From Caulobacter sp. (lineage in GTDB: Bacteria > Pseudomonadota > Alphaproteobacteria > Caulobacterales > Caulobacteraceae), in contig WGLL01000009.1 of the NCBI GenBank assembly GCA_016125585.1, positions 124,001-188,000 on the forward strand: a DNA stretch of 64,000 nt. Reading direction: 5' to 3'. Shown in pieces: positions 34,785 to 43,130 of the stretch. The notes under the pieces were generated by a model that did no database searches, was not told the DNA's origin, and saw only the letters and a program-made list of their open reading frames with translations. Every line of letters starts with the position of its first letter. Positions within the stretch are counted from its first letter, which is position 1. Made by a program: the position numbers and the translations under genes.

Positions 34785-35786
34785 TCAGGCAGTATGGGCG
34801 CCCGACGCTGCGTCAGGCAACGGCCCTTTCAGCCCCGCTGTCACCGGCCGCTCGAAAAGCCACCAGCACAGCCATCCGCCGACGCTCGCCAGAACCAGGG
34901 CCAGCGGGATGAACAGCCACGGCCGCCACGTCCCCATGACCACCGCCAGGGCACCGATGATCAGCGGATGAGTCAGATACAGGCTGTAGGAGGCGTCGCC
35001 GAGCGCCCTGATCGGCGGCAGCTCCGGCAGCCCGCCGTCGGCCTCGACCGCGGTCAGGCCCATCACCAGCAACAGGGCCGGCAGCCCCCAGACCATCGGC
35101 CGCCACAGGTCCCATTCGCTGCGCGTCGCCCACATCACGCCGTAGCAGCACAGCGCCACGGCCATGGCCGTCCAGCCCAGATTGCGGCCCAGCGCGAACC
35201 CCCAGCTCATGGCCCGGGCCAGCAGCACCCCGGCCAGGAATTCCAGCACCAGAGGGTTGGCCAGCATCTCGTAGGCCGGCGGATAGAAGAAACCGAACAG
35301 GCCCAGGCTCAACAGGCCGCAGGTCAGGGCCAGCAGGCGCGACTCCCTCGGCAGGGCCAGGCAGGCGGCGAAGATCAGGTAGAAGACCGCCTCATAGTTC
35401 AGCGTCCAGCCCGGCGGCAGGATCGGAAACGGCAGGCCCGCCGGATTGCGATGCTGCAAGAAGGCCAGCGACTTCAGCACATGGCCCAGCTCCGGATAGG
35501 TGTCGGGAAACCGCGCCGGCCATAACAGCGCCGCCGCCGCCAGCCCCAGGCTCACTGTCCAGTAGAGTGGAATGATCCTGACTGCCCGCCGGCGCAGGAA
35601 TTCCAGCGGCGCCATCGGACGATCCTGCGTCGTCCGCCACATGATGAAGCCGCTGATGACGAAGAAGATGTCGACGCCCGCCCCGCCGATATCGAAATCC
35701 AGCCGCGCCCACTGAAAGGCGTGGAAAGCGGCGACCGAAAAGGCCGCGAAGGCGCGCAGATACTGGATGGATCGCAGTGTCGGCAT
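34785..35786 (-). CDS. Acyltransferase 3 family membrane protein
   Basis: A 333-residue polytopic protein of the acyltransferase-3 (OafA/OatA-like) family. It carries the N-terminal LRSIQYLRAFAAFSVAAFHA helix with the conserved His, the GGAGVDIFFVISGFIMW motif and R-R-A-V-R-I-I-P-L-Y-W. Roughly ten membrane helices follow. Members O-acetylate cell-surface sugars, lipids or peptidoglycan; the acceptor here is unknown. The ATG at 35786 has GGGAGGAC upstream. It lies 46 bp downstream of the SRPBCC/ArsR pair and may be read from that region. Confidence 0.85.
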   Translation of the reverse strand: MPTLRSIQYLRAFAAFSVAAFHAFQWARLDFDIGGAGVDIFFVISGFIMWRTTQDRPMAPLEFLRRRAVRIIPLYWTVSLGLAAAALLWPARFPDTYPELGHVLKSLAFLQHRNPAGLPFPILPPGWTLNYEAVFYLIFAACLALPRESRLLALTCGLLSLGLFGFFYPPAYEMLANPLVLEFLAGVLLARAMSWGFALGRNLGWTAMAVALCCYGVMWATRSEWDLWRPMVWGLPALLLVMGLTAVEADGGLPELPPIRALGDASYSLYLTHPLIIGALAVVMGTWRPWLFIPLALVLASVGGWLCWWLFERPVTAGLKGPLPDAASGAHTA

Positions 35787-35847
35787 GCGTCCTCCCCAGG
35801 CGACATCCGGCGTCGGTGATGCGCCCACTCCCCGCGACGTGCAAGAG

Positions 35848-36273
35848 TCAGGGCCGGATCGACGCCAGCGTGGAGAGAATTTTCGCCCAACCCTCGCGTG
35901 ACCGCGCCTCGTAGTCAGGCAGCACCTGCGCCGTCAGCGAAAGCCGGCACCCCCCTTCCGGAAGATCGACAATATCGACCTCAACCCGGCTCATCTCCGA
36001 TGAATAGGCCGGCACGCAGAACTCGAACACCAGCCGCCGCGGTCGCGCGATCTCCAGATAGCGGCCAAGGTGTTCGACCGCCTTCCCGTCGCGGCGCTCA
36101 ACGAAGGTGAATTGACCGCCCGCCACCGGGTCGATCGCAACCTTGATCATTTCGCCGTCCGGGGTCGCAAACAGGAAGCGGCCGGCTGTCGCCGGATCCA
36201 GCCAGGCGTCAAAAACCCGCCCGGCGGCGGCCCTGTAGTCATGACTGACTGTCAAGGCGACACGATCGGTCAT
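35848..36273 (-). CDS. SRPBCC (AHSA1-like) protein
   Basis: A 141-residue START/Bet v 1-like protein of the AHSA1 branch. Typical are FDAWLDPATAGRFLF near the start, a GGQFTFVERRDG turn and a final helix W-A-K-I-L. Such proteins bind small hydrophobic ligands in a cavity; function is otherwise open. Its ATG overlaps the stop of an ArsR-type regulator (ATGA), a very common bacterial pairing in which the regulator controls the SRPBCC gene. Confidence 0.85.
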   Translation of the reverse strand: MTDRVALTVSHDYRAAAGRVFDAWLDPATAGRFLFATPDGEMIKVAIDPVAGGQFTFVERRDGKAVEHLGRYLEIARPRRLVFEFCVPAYSSEMSRVEVDIVDLPEGGCRLSLTAQVLPDYEARSREGWAKILSTLASIRP

Positions 36274-36608
36274 TTATCGGCTCCCTCGCTTTCCAGAATG
36301 TCATCAAGACGCTGCAGCCGGGCGGCCCACAGCTGCTTCTGCTCGGCGATCCAGCCAGCCGCCAGATCCAGGGGCGCGGGGTCGAGGGACAGAAAATGCT
36401 CCCGACCCGATCGCCGTCGACGGACAAGCCCTCCCCGTTCCAGCACCCGGATGTGCTTGGACACTCCGTTCAGTGACAAGGCGAACGGCCGGGCAAGATC
36501 AGTCACCCGCGCCTCGCCTTGGGCAAGCCTGGACAGAATGGCCCTTCGGGTCGGATCTGCGACAGCCTGCAGGGTCGCATCCAGGCGAGAGTCGGTCACG
36601 TCGAGCAT
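36270..36608 (-). CDS. ArsR-family transcriptional repressor
   Basis: A 112-residue winged-helix regulator. The DPTRRAILSRLAQGEARVTDLARPFALSLNGVSKHIRVLERGGLV region is the ArsR HTH with the ADPTRR start of helix 2. No metal-binding cysteines are present, which places it with the non-metal ArsR proteins coupled to SRPBCC genes. It heads the operon. A 36-bp perfect palindrome covers its start codon and immediate upstream bases, so autorepression is expected. Confidence 0.88.
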   Translation of the reverse strand: MLDVTDSRLDATLQAVADPTRRAILSRLAQGEARVTDLARPFALSLNGVSKHIRVLERGGLVRRRRSGREHFLSLDPAPLDLAAGWIAEQKQLWAARLQRLDDILESEGADK

Positions 36609-36637
36609 TATTCAACCATGTGGTTGAATAATGCTCG
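36602..36637. promoter_or_regulatory. Perfect palindromic operator over the arsR-like start codon
   Basis: Left arm CGAGCATTATTCAACCA, centre TG, right arm TGGTTGAATAATGCTCG: two perfect 17-bp arms. The minus-strand ATG (36608-36606) lies inside the left arm. The CAACCA-TGGTTG core is typical of ArsR/SRPBCC operators. Confidence 0.75.
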
Positions 36638-36709
36638 GGTCAAGGGCCGTTTCCCGGCTCCCGGCATGGTTTGAGCTTGGCGCAGGGCCTGCGCGTGGCA
36701 TCATGGGCC

Positions 36710-37258
36710 ATGGCCAAGCAATTCGACCGCATCGCGCCCGAGCACGCCCGCTTCATCGCCCGGCAGCACGTCTTCTTCACCGCCAGCGCCACCGCTGCCA
36801 GCCGGATCAACCTGTCGCCCAAGGGGCTCGACGGCCTCCGGGTCCTCGACGATCACACCCTCTGCTGGCTGGACCATACCGGCAGCGGAAACGAGACCGC
36901 CGCCCATATGCGCCACGACGGACGTCTCACGGTGATGGTCTGCGCCTTCGACGGCCCGCCGATGATCCTGCGGCTCTACGGGCGCGGGACCTGCCTGCCT
37001 CGCGGCGGCGAGGCCTATGAAGCGCTGCTGAGCTCCGCCTTCGACGGTGTTGAACCGGCCGGGGCCAGGCAGATTGTCAGGCTTGACGTGGATCTGGTGC
37101 AGACCTCCTGCGGCTTTGGCGTTCCGGTCTATGACTATCGGGGCGAACGGGAGTCCCTGGTTCGCTGGGCCGAGACCCAGGGCGAGGAAGGCCTGAACGC
37201 CTATCGCCAGGAGAAGAACCGGGTCAGCATCGATGGCCTCGACACCGGCCTGACCTGA
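36710..37258 (+). CDS. Pyridoxamine 5'-phosphate oxidase-fold protein
   Basis: A 182-residue protein with the split-barrel flavin-binding fold. Recognisable are the first helix (ARFIARQHVFFTASAT), the NLSPKGLDGLRVLDDHTLCWLDHTGSGNETAAHM region and a RLYGRGTC strand. Many of these proteins bind FMN or F420 and reduce unknown substrates; catalytic residues of true PdxH are not evident. The ATG at 36710 is preferred over an upstream in-frame TTG at 36671. It is divergent from the ArsR gene. Confidence 0.82.
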   Translation: MAKQFDRIAPEHARFIARQHVFFTASATAASRINLSPKGLDGLRVLDDHTLCWLDHTGSGNETAAHMRHDGRLTVMVCAFDGPPMILRLYGRGTCLPRGGEAYEALLSSAFDGVEPAGARQIVRLDVDLVQTSCGFGVPVYDYRGERESLVRWAETQGEEGLNAYRQEKNRVSIDGLDTGLT

Positions 37259-37323
37259 GGCCTTGCGCGACGCGGCGTAAGCCCGCCAGAGAACCCGCCA
37301 GCGACCAATCCGGAGCTCCGCAG

Positions 37324-38091
37324 ATGACCACCCAGACCCATGCCGGCCGCACGGCCCTGATCACCGGCGCCTCGTCCGGACTTGGCCGCCGCTTCGCCCG
37401 CCAGCTTGCGGCCGCCGGCGCCGCCGTTGCGGTTTGCGCCCGCCGCAAGGATCGCCTTGACGATCTGGTCGCCGAAATCACCGCGGCCGGCGGCAAGGCC
37501 GCGGCCTACGCCATGGACGTGCAGGACGAGGCCAGCGTCATCGCCGCCTTCTCGGCCGCCGAGACCGAGCTGGGGCCGGTCGACACCGTCATCGCCAATG
37601 CCGGGATGAACAACGAGGGCATGGCGGTCGACCTGCCCGCAGACGACTTCCGCACGGTGCTGGACATCAATGTCACCGGGGTCTTCCTGACCGCCCGCGA
37701 GGGCGCGCGGCGGATGATGGCGGCGGGGTCGAAAGACAGCGGCCGGGGCCGGATCGTGCTGATCGCCTCGATCGGGGCGCAGAAGGTTCTGCCGGGCCTC
37801 GCCGCCTACTGCGCCTCCAAGGCGGCGGTGGCGATGATGGGCAGGACCCTGGCCCGCGAGTGGGCCAACAAGGGGATCAACGTCAACATCGTCTGCCCCG
37901 GCTACATCGAGACCGAGCTCAACAGCGACTGGTTCCAGAGTGAAGGGGGCCGCAAGCAGGTCGCCAGCTTCCCGCGCCGCCGGCTGATGGACGAACAGGA
38001 CCTCGACGCCGCCATGGCCTGGCTGACCTCCGACGCCGCAGGACGGGTCACCGGCAGCGTCATCACCATCGACGACGGCCAGACGCTGTAG
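37324..38091 (+). CDS. Short-chain dehydrogenase/reductase
   Basis: A 255-residue SDR. The cofactor motif TGASSGLG follows ALI, NAGM (about residue 95) supports the core, and the catalytic Ser-Tyr-Lys set appears as IAS, AYCASKAAV (Tyr and Lys four apart). The C-terminal GRVTGSVITIDDGQTL is typical of the classical subfamily. An Arg in the R-R-K-D region after strand 2 suggests NADPH preference. The substrate is unknown; no pathway genes flank it. Confidence 0.88.
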   Translation: MTTQTHAGRTALITGASSGLGRRFARQLAAAGAAVAVCARRKDRLDDLVAEITAAGGKAAAYAMDVQDEASVIAAFSAAETELGPVDTVIANAGMNNEGMAVDLPADDFRTVLDINVTGVFLTAREGARRMMAAGSKDSGRGRIVLIASIGAQKVLPGLAAYCASKAAVAMMGRTLAREWANKGINVNIVCPGYIETELNSDWFQSEGGRKQVASFPRRRLMDEQDLDAAMAWLTSDAAGRVTGSVITIDDGQTL

Positions 38092-38169
38092 GCGTCAGTG
38101 CGCCCCCTCCGGCCTGTTCCTGCCGGCGCGGGTTGTGCATGATGTCGCCAGACATCCAGAGGGGGAACC

Positions 38170-38970
38170 ATGACCGACTTTGCCAGCAGCACGCGCAAGT
38201 TTGATATCGGCCGGATTTTTGAACGCACCTTCGGCGCCGTCGGGTTCAACCTGCTGCCCTTCCTGGGTCTGGCGCTCCTGCTGGCAGGTCTGCCACAGGC
38301 GGTGCTGGCCTACGTTCAGCTTGACCAGCTGAAAGCCGCGGACGGCGAATTGAGTGTCCCGCATGTGCTGTCTCTGATGGCGGGCGGTCTGGTCTCGCTG
38401 ATCTGCTCCATGACGCTGCAGGCCGCCATCATCCATGGCGCGGTGTTGGACATGAATGGTCGCAAGGCCCGATTCGCGGATTGCCTGGCGACCGGCATTC
38501 GCCACTTTCTGCCGGTGCTGGCGATATCCCTCCTGTCCGGGCTCGGCATCGTGCTCGGGACCCTGATGCTCGTGATCCCCGGCATCTTCCTGGCCATCGC
38601 CTGGGTCGTGGTCGTCCCGGTCCGGGTGGTCGAGCACACCGGGGTGTTCGAATCCTTCGGCAGAAGCATGAGGCTGACCGAGGGCAGCCGTTGGCAGATC
38701 CTGCTTCTCTTCATCATCTTCATGGTGTTGTCCTGGATTTTCGGCGCGATCATCATGGCTATCGCTCTCGGGGTCGCGGGCGGCTTCGGCGGACTGGCGA
38801 GCCTGCAAGGGCCCAGCACGGCGATGACCATTGTTCAGGTCGTGATCTCGCCCATCGTCGGGGCCGTCTCGGCCATGCTCGGCGCGTCCGGCGTCGCGGC
38901 GATCTATTCCGAACTGCGGACCATCAAGGAAGGCGTGGTGCCGGAACAACTGACCTCGGTGTTCGACTAG
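38170..38970 (+). CDS. Polytopic membrane protein resembling the glycerophosphodiester-phosphodiesterase membrane domain
   Basis: A 266-residue protein with about six membrane helices and the conserved LVIPGIFLAIAWVVVVPVRVVEHTGVFESFGRSMRLTEGSRW motif (start quoted in part as LMLVIPGIFLAI). This P-G-I-x-L-x-x-x-W-x-x-x-x-P-V-x-V-x-E segment is characteristic of the YciC/GDPD membrane-domain superfamily, whose function is largely unknown. There is no catalytic phosphodiesterase domain. It converges on the RDD gene 3 bp away. Confidence 0.75.
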   Translation: MTDFASSTRKFDIGRIFERTFGAVGFNLLPFLGLALLLAGLPQAVLAYVQLDQLKAADGELSVPHVLSLMAGGLVSLICSMTLQAAIIHGAVLDMNGRKARFADCLATGIRHFLPVLAISLLSGLGIVLGTLMLVIPGIFLAIAWVVVVPVRVVEHTGVFESFGRSMRLTEGSRWQILLLFIIFMVLSWIFGAIIMAIALGVAGGFGGLASLQGPSTAMTIVQVVISPIVGAVSAMLGASGVAAIYSELRTIKEGVVPEQLTSVFD

Positions 38971-38973
38971 GCC

Positions 38974-39855
38974 TCAGGCCTTGTCGTGCTTGTCCTTGCG
39001 GCGGTGGCCAAAGAGCATCCGCTGCTCCAGGCGGCTGCGCAGGGCGGCGTAATAGGCCGCCAGGAAGTCCTCGTCGCGCTCGTCGGGACCGGAGACCCAG
39101 TCGATCTTCCGGCGAATCCGCATGGCGACGGCGGCCATGGTCTTGCGGTCCCTTGTCCGCAGGACCTGTTCAAGCACATGCAGCTCCTTCACTCCGTAGG
39201 CCTGAAGCTGCTTGTCGGTGAAGGCGAAATGCGCGTGGGTGTGGGCGCCCGTCTGGCTGAGGTCAGGCATCAGGATCCGCTTGGGCGACCTGACCACCCA
39301 GGTGCCGGCCAGCAGATCGCCGACCCGCAGCCGATCCTTGTTGAACAGGGGAAAAAACAGAAAAATCCCCATCCAGATCGCGACCATCAGATAGAAGAGG
39401 CCATCGACGCCGCCCAGCGCCCCTGCCACGAAGATGAAGGCGACGGGCAGGAAAAACTCGACCTGCCGGGTGACATTGCGGACGATCACCGCTTCAGCCG
39501 TCAGCCGCCCGCCATCGCGCGAGGCCACCCTGAGGCCCAGGAAGCGCTTTCCCGGCGTCGCGGCCCGCGGGGACAGTTCAAAGCCGATGAACCATCCGTT
39601 CTGCAGCACGAAGGCGCCGAGGAAATAGAGCACCCCGACGTTCTCGGCGCCCTTGCCCTCGACCGCTGAATAGATCGTACCCAGCACCAGGGCGAAGAGA
39701 AACAGGACGCCATACTGGATGATCACATCGATCAGAAACGCGCCGATGCGCTGACCGCTGTCGCCGATGCGCAGGTTCAGATCCACCCCCTCGGGCGTAA
39801 CCAGCGAGCGCCGCAGCGCCCTGTCGGCGCGGTCCAGTTGGTCATACACGCTCAC
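38974..39855 (-). CDS. RDD family membrane protein
   Basis: A 293-residue protein whose first 170 residues carry the RDD domain: an acidic/basic patch (RIGAFLIDVIIQYG), two helices, and TPGKRFLGLRVASRDGGRLTAEAVIVRN, the hallmark of RDD. A soluble C-terminal tail of about 100 residues follows. RDD proteins are implicated in ion or small-molecule transport. It starts with GTG, overlapping the SpoIIM-like gene by 14 bp, and is the last gene of the six-gene operon. Confidence 0.85.
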   Translation of the reverse strand: MSVYDQLDRADRALRRSLVTPEGVDLNLRIGDSGQRIGAFLIDVIIQYGVLFLFALVLGTIYSAVEGKGAENVGVLYFLGAFVLQNGWFIGFELSPRAATPGKRFLGLRVASRDGGRLTAEAVIVRNVTRQVEFFLPVAFIFVAGALGGVDGLFYLMVAIWMGIFLFFPLFNKDRLRVGDLLAGTWVVRSPKRILMPDLSQTGAHTHAHFAFTDKQLQAYGVKELHVLEQVLRTRDRKTMAAVAMRIRRKIDWVSGPDERDEDFLAAYYAALRSRLEQRMLFGHRRKDKHDKA

Positions 39856-40849
39856 GGCGGGCTCCTTCGCGGCGCGGCAGGTAGAAATAGCTCAGCCAGA
39901 GGGCGGCGGCGGCGGCTCCGACGCCATAGCGGGCAAGATCAGAAGTGATCAACTGCCGCCCGAAGCCTTCGAGAAGCCCGGCTATGAGCAGCATCAGCAC
40001 CACCCCCGCCATGGCGGCCCCGGTTTGACGGCCGGCCGTCGCCGCGGCGTCCAGCCGCGTGCGATCCCCGGGGAAGGCGACCGCCAGGCCAATCCGGAAT
40101 CCGGCTCCGCCGGCGATGATGATGGCGAAGAGCTCGGTGGTCCCGTGGATGAACAGCCAGCCGCCGAACTGCCAGCCCAGATCCTTGGCCGCGAATACCG
40201 CGATCATGGCGCCCATCCCGGCCCCGTTCTGGATCAGAAGCAGGGCGGTCGGCAGGGCGAAGGCGAAGCCGAGCGCGAAGGCGAACAGGGCCACCCGCGC
40301 GTTGTTGTTGAACAGAAAGGCGGCGAACATCGCCAGGCTCTGATCCTTGCCGCCGTCATAGAGGGACTTGCGCAGGAACTCGGCGCTGGCGGTCGGATCC
40401 CGACCACTGGCCATGTCGGAGCCGACGATGGCGTAGTACCAGTCCGGGTTCTGGCGAACCAGCACATAGCCGACCACCACGCTCAGCCCGACGATCAGGG
40501 CGGCGGCCAGCGTCTCCTTCCAGATCGATCTGACGGCGGCGGGCCATCCGTGAGTAAAGAAGCGCAAAATCCGCTCGCCCAGCCGCGCGCGCGCGCCATA
40601 GACCAGGAAGTAGGCCCTGGCGCACAGCCCCTCCAGATACTCGACCAGACTCTGGTCCAGGGAGGTGGCGCGGGCGACCGAGAGCGACGACAGGGCGGAC
40701 CGATAGAGCACCGGAACCGCCATCAGCTGCACGTCCGTCAGAGATTTGGCGCCGCCGCCCTCGACCTTGTCGAGCAGGAAGGAAAGGCGTCGCCAGTCTT
40801 CCTCCCGCTCCTCGCGGAATTTCTGGCTCTTGAGCTGAAGGGGGGCCAT
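39842..40849 (-). CDS. Stage II sporulation protein M (SpoIIM)-like membrane protein
   Basis: A 335-residue protein of the SpoIIM superfamily. A soluble N-terminal helical region (about residues 1-100) is followed by membrane helices with the GMGAMIAVFAAKDLGWQFGGWLFIHGTTEL-type motif (H-G-x-x-E/L). Alphaproteobacteria do not sporulate; such genes consistently sit beside RDD, DUF58 and MoxR genes and are thought to act at the membrane. It overlaps the RDD gene. The ATG at 40849 has GAAGGGGGG close upstream. Confidence 0.85.
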   Translation of the reverse strand: MAPLQLKSQKFREEREEDWRRLSFLLDKVEGGGAKSLTDVQLMAVPVLYRSALSSLSVARATSLDQSLVEYLEGLCARAYFLVYGARARLGERILRFFTHGWPAAVRSIWKETLAAALIVGLSVVVGYVLVRQNPDWYYAIVGSDMASGRDPTASAEFLRKSLYDGGKDQSLAMFAAFLFNNNARVALFAFALGFAFALPTALLLIQNGAGMGAMIAVFAAKDLGWQFGGWLFIHGTTELFAIIIAGGAGFRIGLAVAFPGDRTRLDAAATAGRQTGAAMAGVVLMLLIAGLLEGFGRQLITSDLARYGVGAAAAALWLSYFYLPRREGARRERV

Positions 40850-40863
40850 GGCGCTCAGTCCTC

Positions 40864-42177
40864 CTACAGCAGGTTGCGGCGCTTGATGTCGAGATAGGCG
40901 TTGACCACGGTCGGGCCGACCGCATCGGCCGGCGCCTCGACCAGCTGCACGCCAAGCCGCCTCAGGCGGACCATGACGATCTCGCGCTCCTTCATCAGGG
41001 CCGCGGCGGTCACCGCCCGGGCGATGTCGGCGCCATCGACGGGCTCACGACGGGCCAGGCTTTCAAGCTCTTCGTCGCGCAACACCACAAACAGGACAAG
41101 GTGGCGCTTGAGCAGGCGCTTGAGGTTGTCGAGCATCAGCTCGGCGCCGATGGAGTCGGTGAACTCGGTGAAGATGATCACCAGGGAGCGCCGATCCAGA
41201 TCGCCCGCCAGGGTGGTCAGCCCCAGGGTGAAGTTGGTCTCTTCAGTCGTATAGTCCAGTCGCGACACCAGCCGCTGGATCAGCGGGAAGGACTGCACCC
41301 CGGAGGTCGCCCCGGTCGACAGCCGGGGTCGCGAGTCAAAGCCGAACACCCCGACCCGGTCGCCGTTCGCCAGGCTGACATAGGAAATCAGCAACGCGGC
41401 GTTGATCGCCCGGTCGATGCGCGGCGCCCCGGCGACCGGTTCGCACATGGTGCGGCCGGTATCGAGGGCCAGGACGATGGTGTGGTTGCGTTCGGTGCGC
41501 CGCTCCTGGCTGACAAGCTTGCCGTGGCGCGCCGACTGCTTCCAGTCGATGGTGCGATGATCCATGCCCGGCAGGAAGTCGCGCAGGGCGTGAAATTCGG
41601 TCCCCTCCCCGGTCTCGATCTGGGCCTTGAGGCCGTGCAGGGCGTCGCGGGAAAACAGCCGCAGGGCCTCATCCTTCACCGCGCCGATGTTGGGCGTGAC
41701 CGGGGCTGCATGGTCCAGAGGATGGATGATCTGCGTCCAGGCCAATCGCAGGGGGCCGGACCAGCGGACCCAGAGCTTGCTGAGAATCGCCTCGCCGCGA
41801 CGATGCGGGGTCAGGGCGATCGCCGCCGCCGTTTCCTTGTCGGCGACCGTGGCGATCACCTTGCGCGGCGCTATTTCAAGGTTGGCGTCGCCCTCCAGCA
41901 TGAGCTCGACGCGGCGGGGGGTGAAGATGCTGCGAAACGCCACAGCGAGCTCGACCTCAACCGTCTCGCCAACGGCCAGCACGCCCGGCGCCTGCATCGT
42001 GATCTGCGGCGCGCGGCGCAGCCGGTTCAGGGCGACATCCAGCACCATCAACACAACGATCAGACCCGACCAGGCCACGCCGGCGACCCACCACCTGGAC
42101 GCAAAGACACCCGCGACCAGGGCGATCGGCGCTCCGGCGGCGGCCAGCGCCACGCCTGTGCGGGTGGGGTAGATCAC
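40864..42177 (-). CDS. DUF58 protein
   Basis: A 437-residue protein. Two N-terminal membrane helices (about residues 5-48) precede the DUF58 core with the signature LRDFLPGMDHRTIDWKQSA and a von Willebrand-A-like C-terminal half (TIVLALDTGRTM). DUF58 proteins are usual partners of MoxR ATPases, in which the ATPase is thought to activate or remodel the VWA-like partner. The GTG start overlaps the MoxR stop (GTGA), so translation is coupled. Confidence 0.88.
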   Translation of the reverse strand: MIYPTRTGVALAAAGAPIALVAGVFASRWWVAGVAWSGLIVVLMVLDVALNRLRRAPQITMQAPGVLAVGETVEVELAVAFRSIFTPRRVELMLEGDANLEIAPRKVIATVADKETAAAIALTPHRRGEAILSKLWVRWSGPLRLAWTQIIHPLDHAAPVTPNIGAVKDEALRLFSRDALHGLKAQIETGEGTEFHALRDFLPGMDHRTIDWKQSARHGKLVSQERRTERNHTIVLALDTGRTMCEPVAGAPRIDRAINAALLISYVSLANGDRVGVFGFDSRPRLSTGATSGVQSFPLIQRLVSRLDYTTEETNFTLGLTTLAGDLDRRSLVIIFTEFTDSIGAELMLDNLKRLLKRHLVLFVVLRDEELESLARREPVDGADIARAVTAAALMKEREIVMVRLRRLGVQLVEAPADAVGPTVVNAYLDIKRRNLL

Positions 42178-43130
42178 CGAGGCGCCTCGATCTGCTCGAT
42201 CAGGCCGGTCAGGGCGTCGTCCACCTTGCGGCCCTCGATCTCGGCCGCCGGCGACAGGATGACGCGGTGACGAAGCGCCGGCAGGCAGAGCGCCTTGACG
42301 TCATCGGGGATCACATAGTCGCGGCCGTTCAGCACGGCGCGCGCCCGGGCCGCGGCGGCGAGAACCGACGCACAGCGCGGAGAGACGCCGGTGTCGAAGT
42401 CGGCCGATTCCCGCGTGCCCCTGACGATGCTGACCACATAGTCGGCGATCTCGTCGGTAAGCCTGACGGAGGCCAGCAGGCCGCCGATCGCGGTCAGTTC
42501 CTCCCGGCTGACGACGGTCTCGACCCCCATCTGGGCCGGAACCGGCTGACCGGTCCGGCCGCCAAAGCGGATCACGATGTCCCGTTCTTCAGCCGCACTG
42601 GGATAGGGCAGGACCTGTTTGAACAGGAAGCGATCGAGCTGGGCTTCCGGCAGGGGATAAACGCCCTGTTGCTCGATGGGGTTCTGCGTCGCCACCACCA
42701 TGAACCGGTCGTCCAGATCATGCCGCACGCCATCGAGGGTGACGGTTCGCTCCTGCATCGCTTCCAGCAGCGCGGCCTGGGTCTTGGGCGGAGTGCGGTT
42801 GATCTCGTCGGCGAGCAGCAGATCGCAGAAGATCGGCCCGCGCGTCAGGGTGAAGGCGCTGGTCTGGAAGTTGAAGATGTTGGCGCCGATGATGTCGCCG
42901 GGCATCAGGTCCGGGGTGAACTGGATGCGGCCGAAATCGATCCCCAGCGTCCTGGCGAAGGTCTGGGCCAGCAGGGTCTTGGCGGTCCCCGGAGGACCTT
43001 CCAGCAGGATGTGCCCCTTGGCCAGCAAGGCGATCAGGAGCAGGTCGATGGTGTCGGTCTGACCAACCACCGTCTTGGCGATCTCCGCCCGGATGCGGGC
43101 GGCCATGGCCTGTGCCTCAGCGACGTTCAC
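42174..43130 (-). CDS. MoxR-family AAA+ ATPase
   Basis: A 318-residue AAA+ ATPase of the MoxR family. Walker A GPPGTAKT is at residues 45-52, Walker B LLLADEINRTPPKTQ at about 108-122, sensor ATQNPIEQQGVYPLPEAQLDRF at about 146-168, and a C-terminal lid ends in VILSPAAEIEGRKV. MoxR proteins act as chaperone-like ATPases on VWA-domain partners, here the DUF58 protein encoded next. It starts with GTG inside the end of the DUF4350 gene (14-bp overlap). Confidence 0.92.
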   Translation of the reverse strand: MNVAEAQAMAARIRAEIAKTVVGQTDTIDLLLIALLAKGHILLEGPPGTAKTLLAQTFARTLGIDFGRIQFTPDLMPGDIIGANIFNFQTSAFTLTRGPIFCDLLLADEINRTPPKTQAALLEAMQERTVTLDGVRHDLDDRFMVVATQNPIEQQGVYPLPEAQLDRFLFKQVLPYPSAAEERDIVIRFGGRTGQPVPAQMGVETVVSREELTAIGGLLASVRLTDEIADYVVSIVRGTRESADFDTGVSPRCASVLAAAARARAVLNGRDYVIPDDVKALCLPALRHRVILSPAAEIEGRKVDDALTGLIEQIEAPR

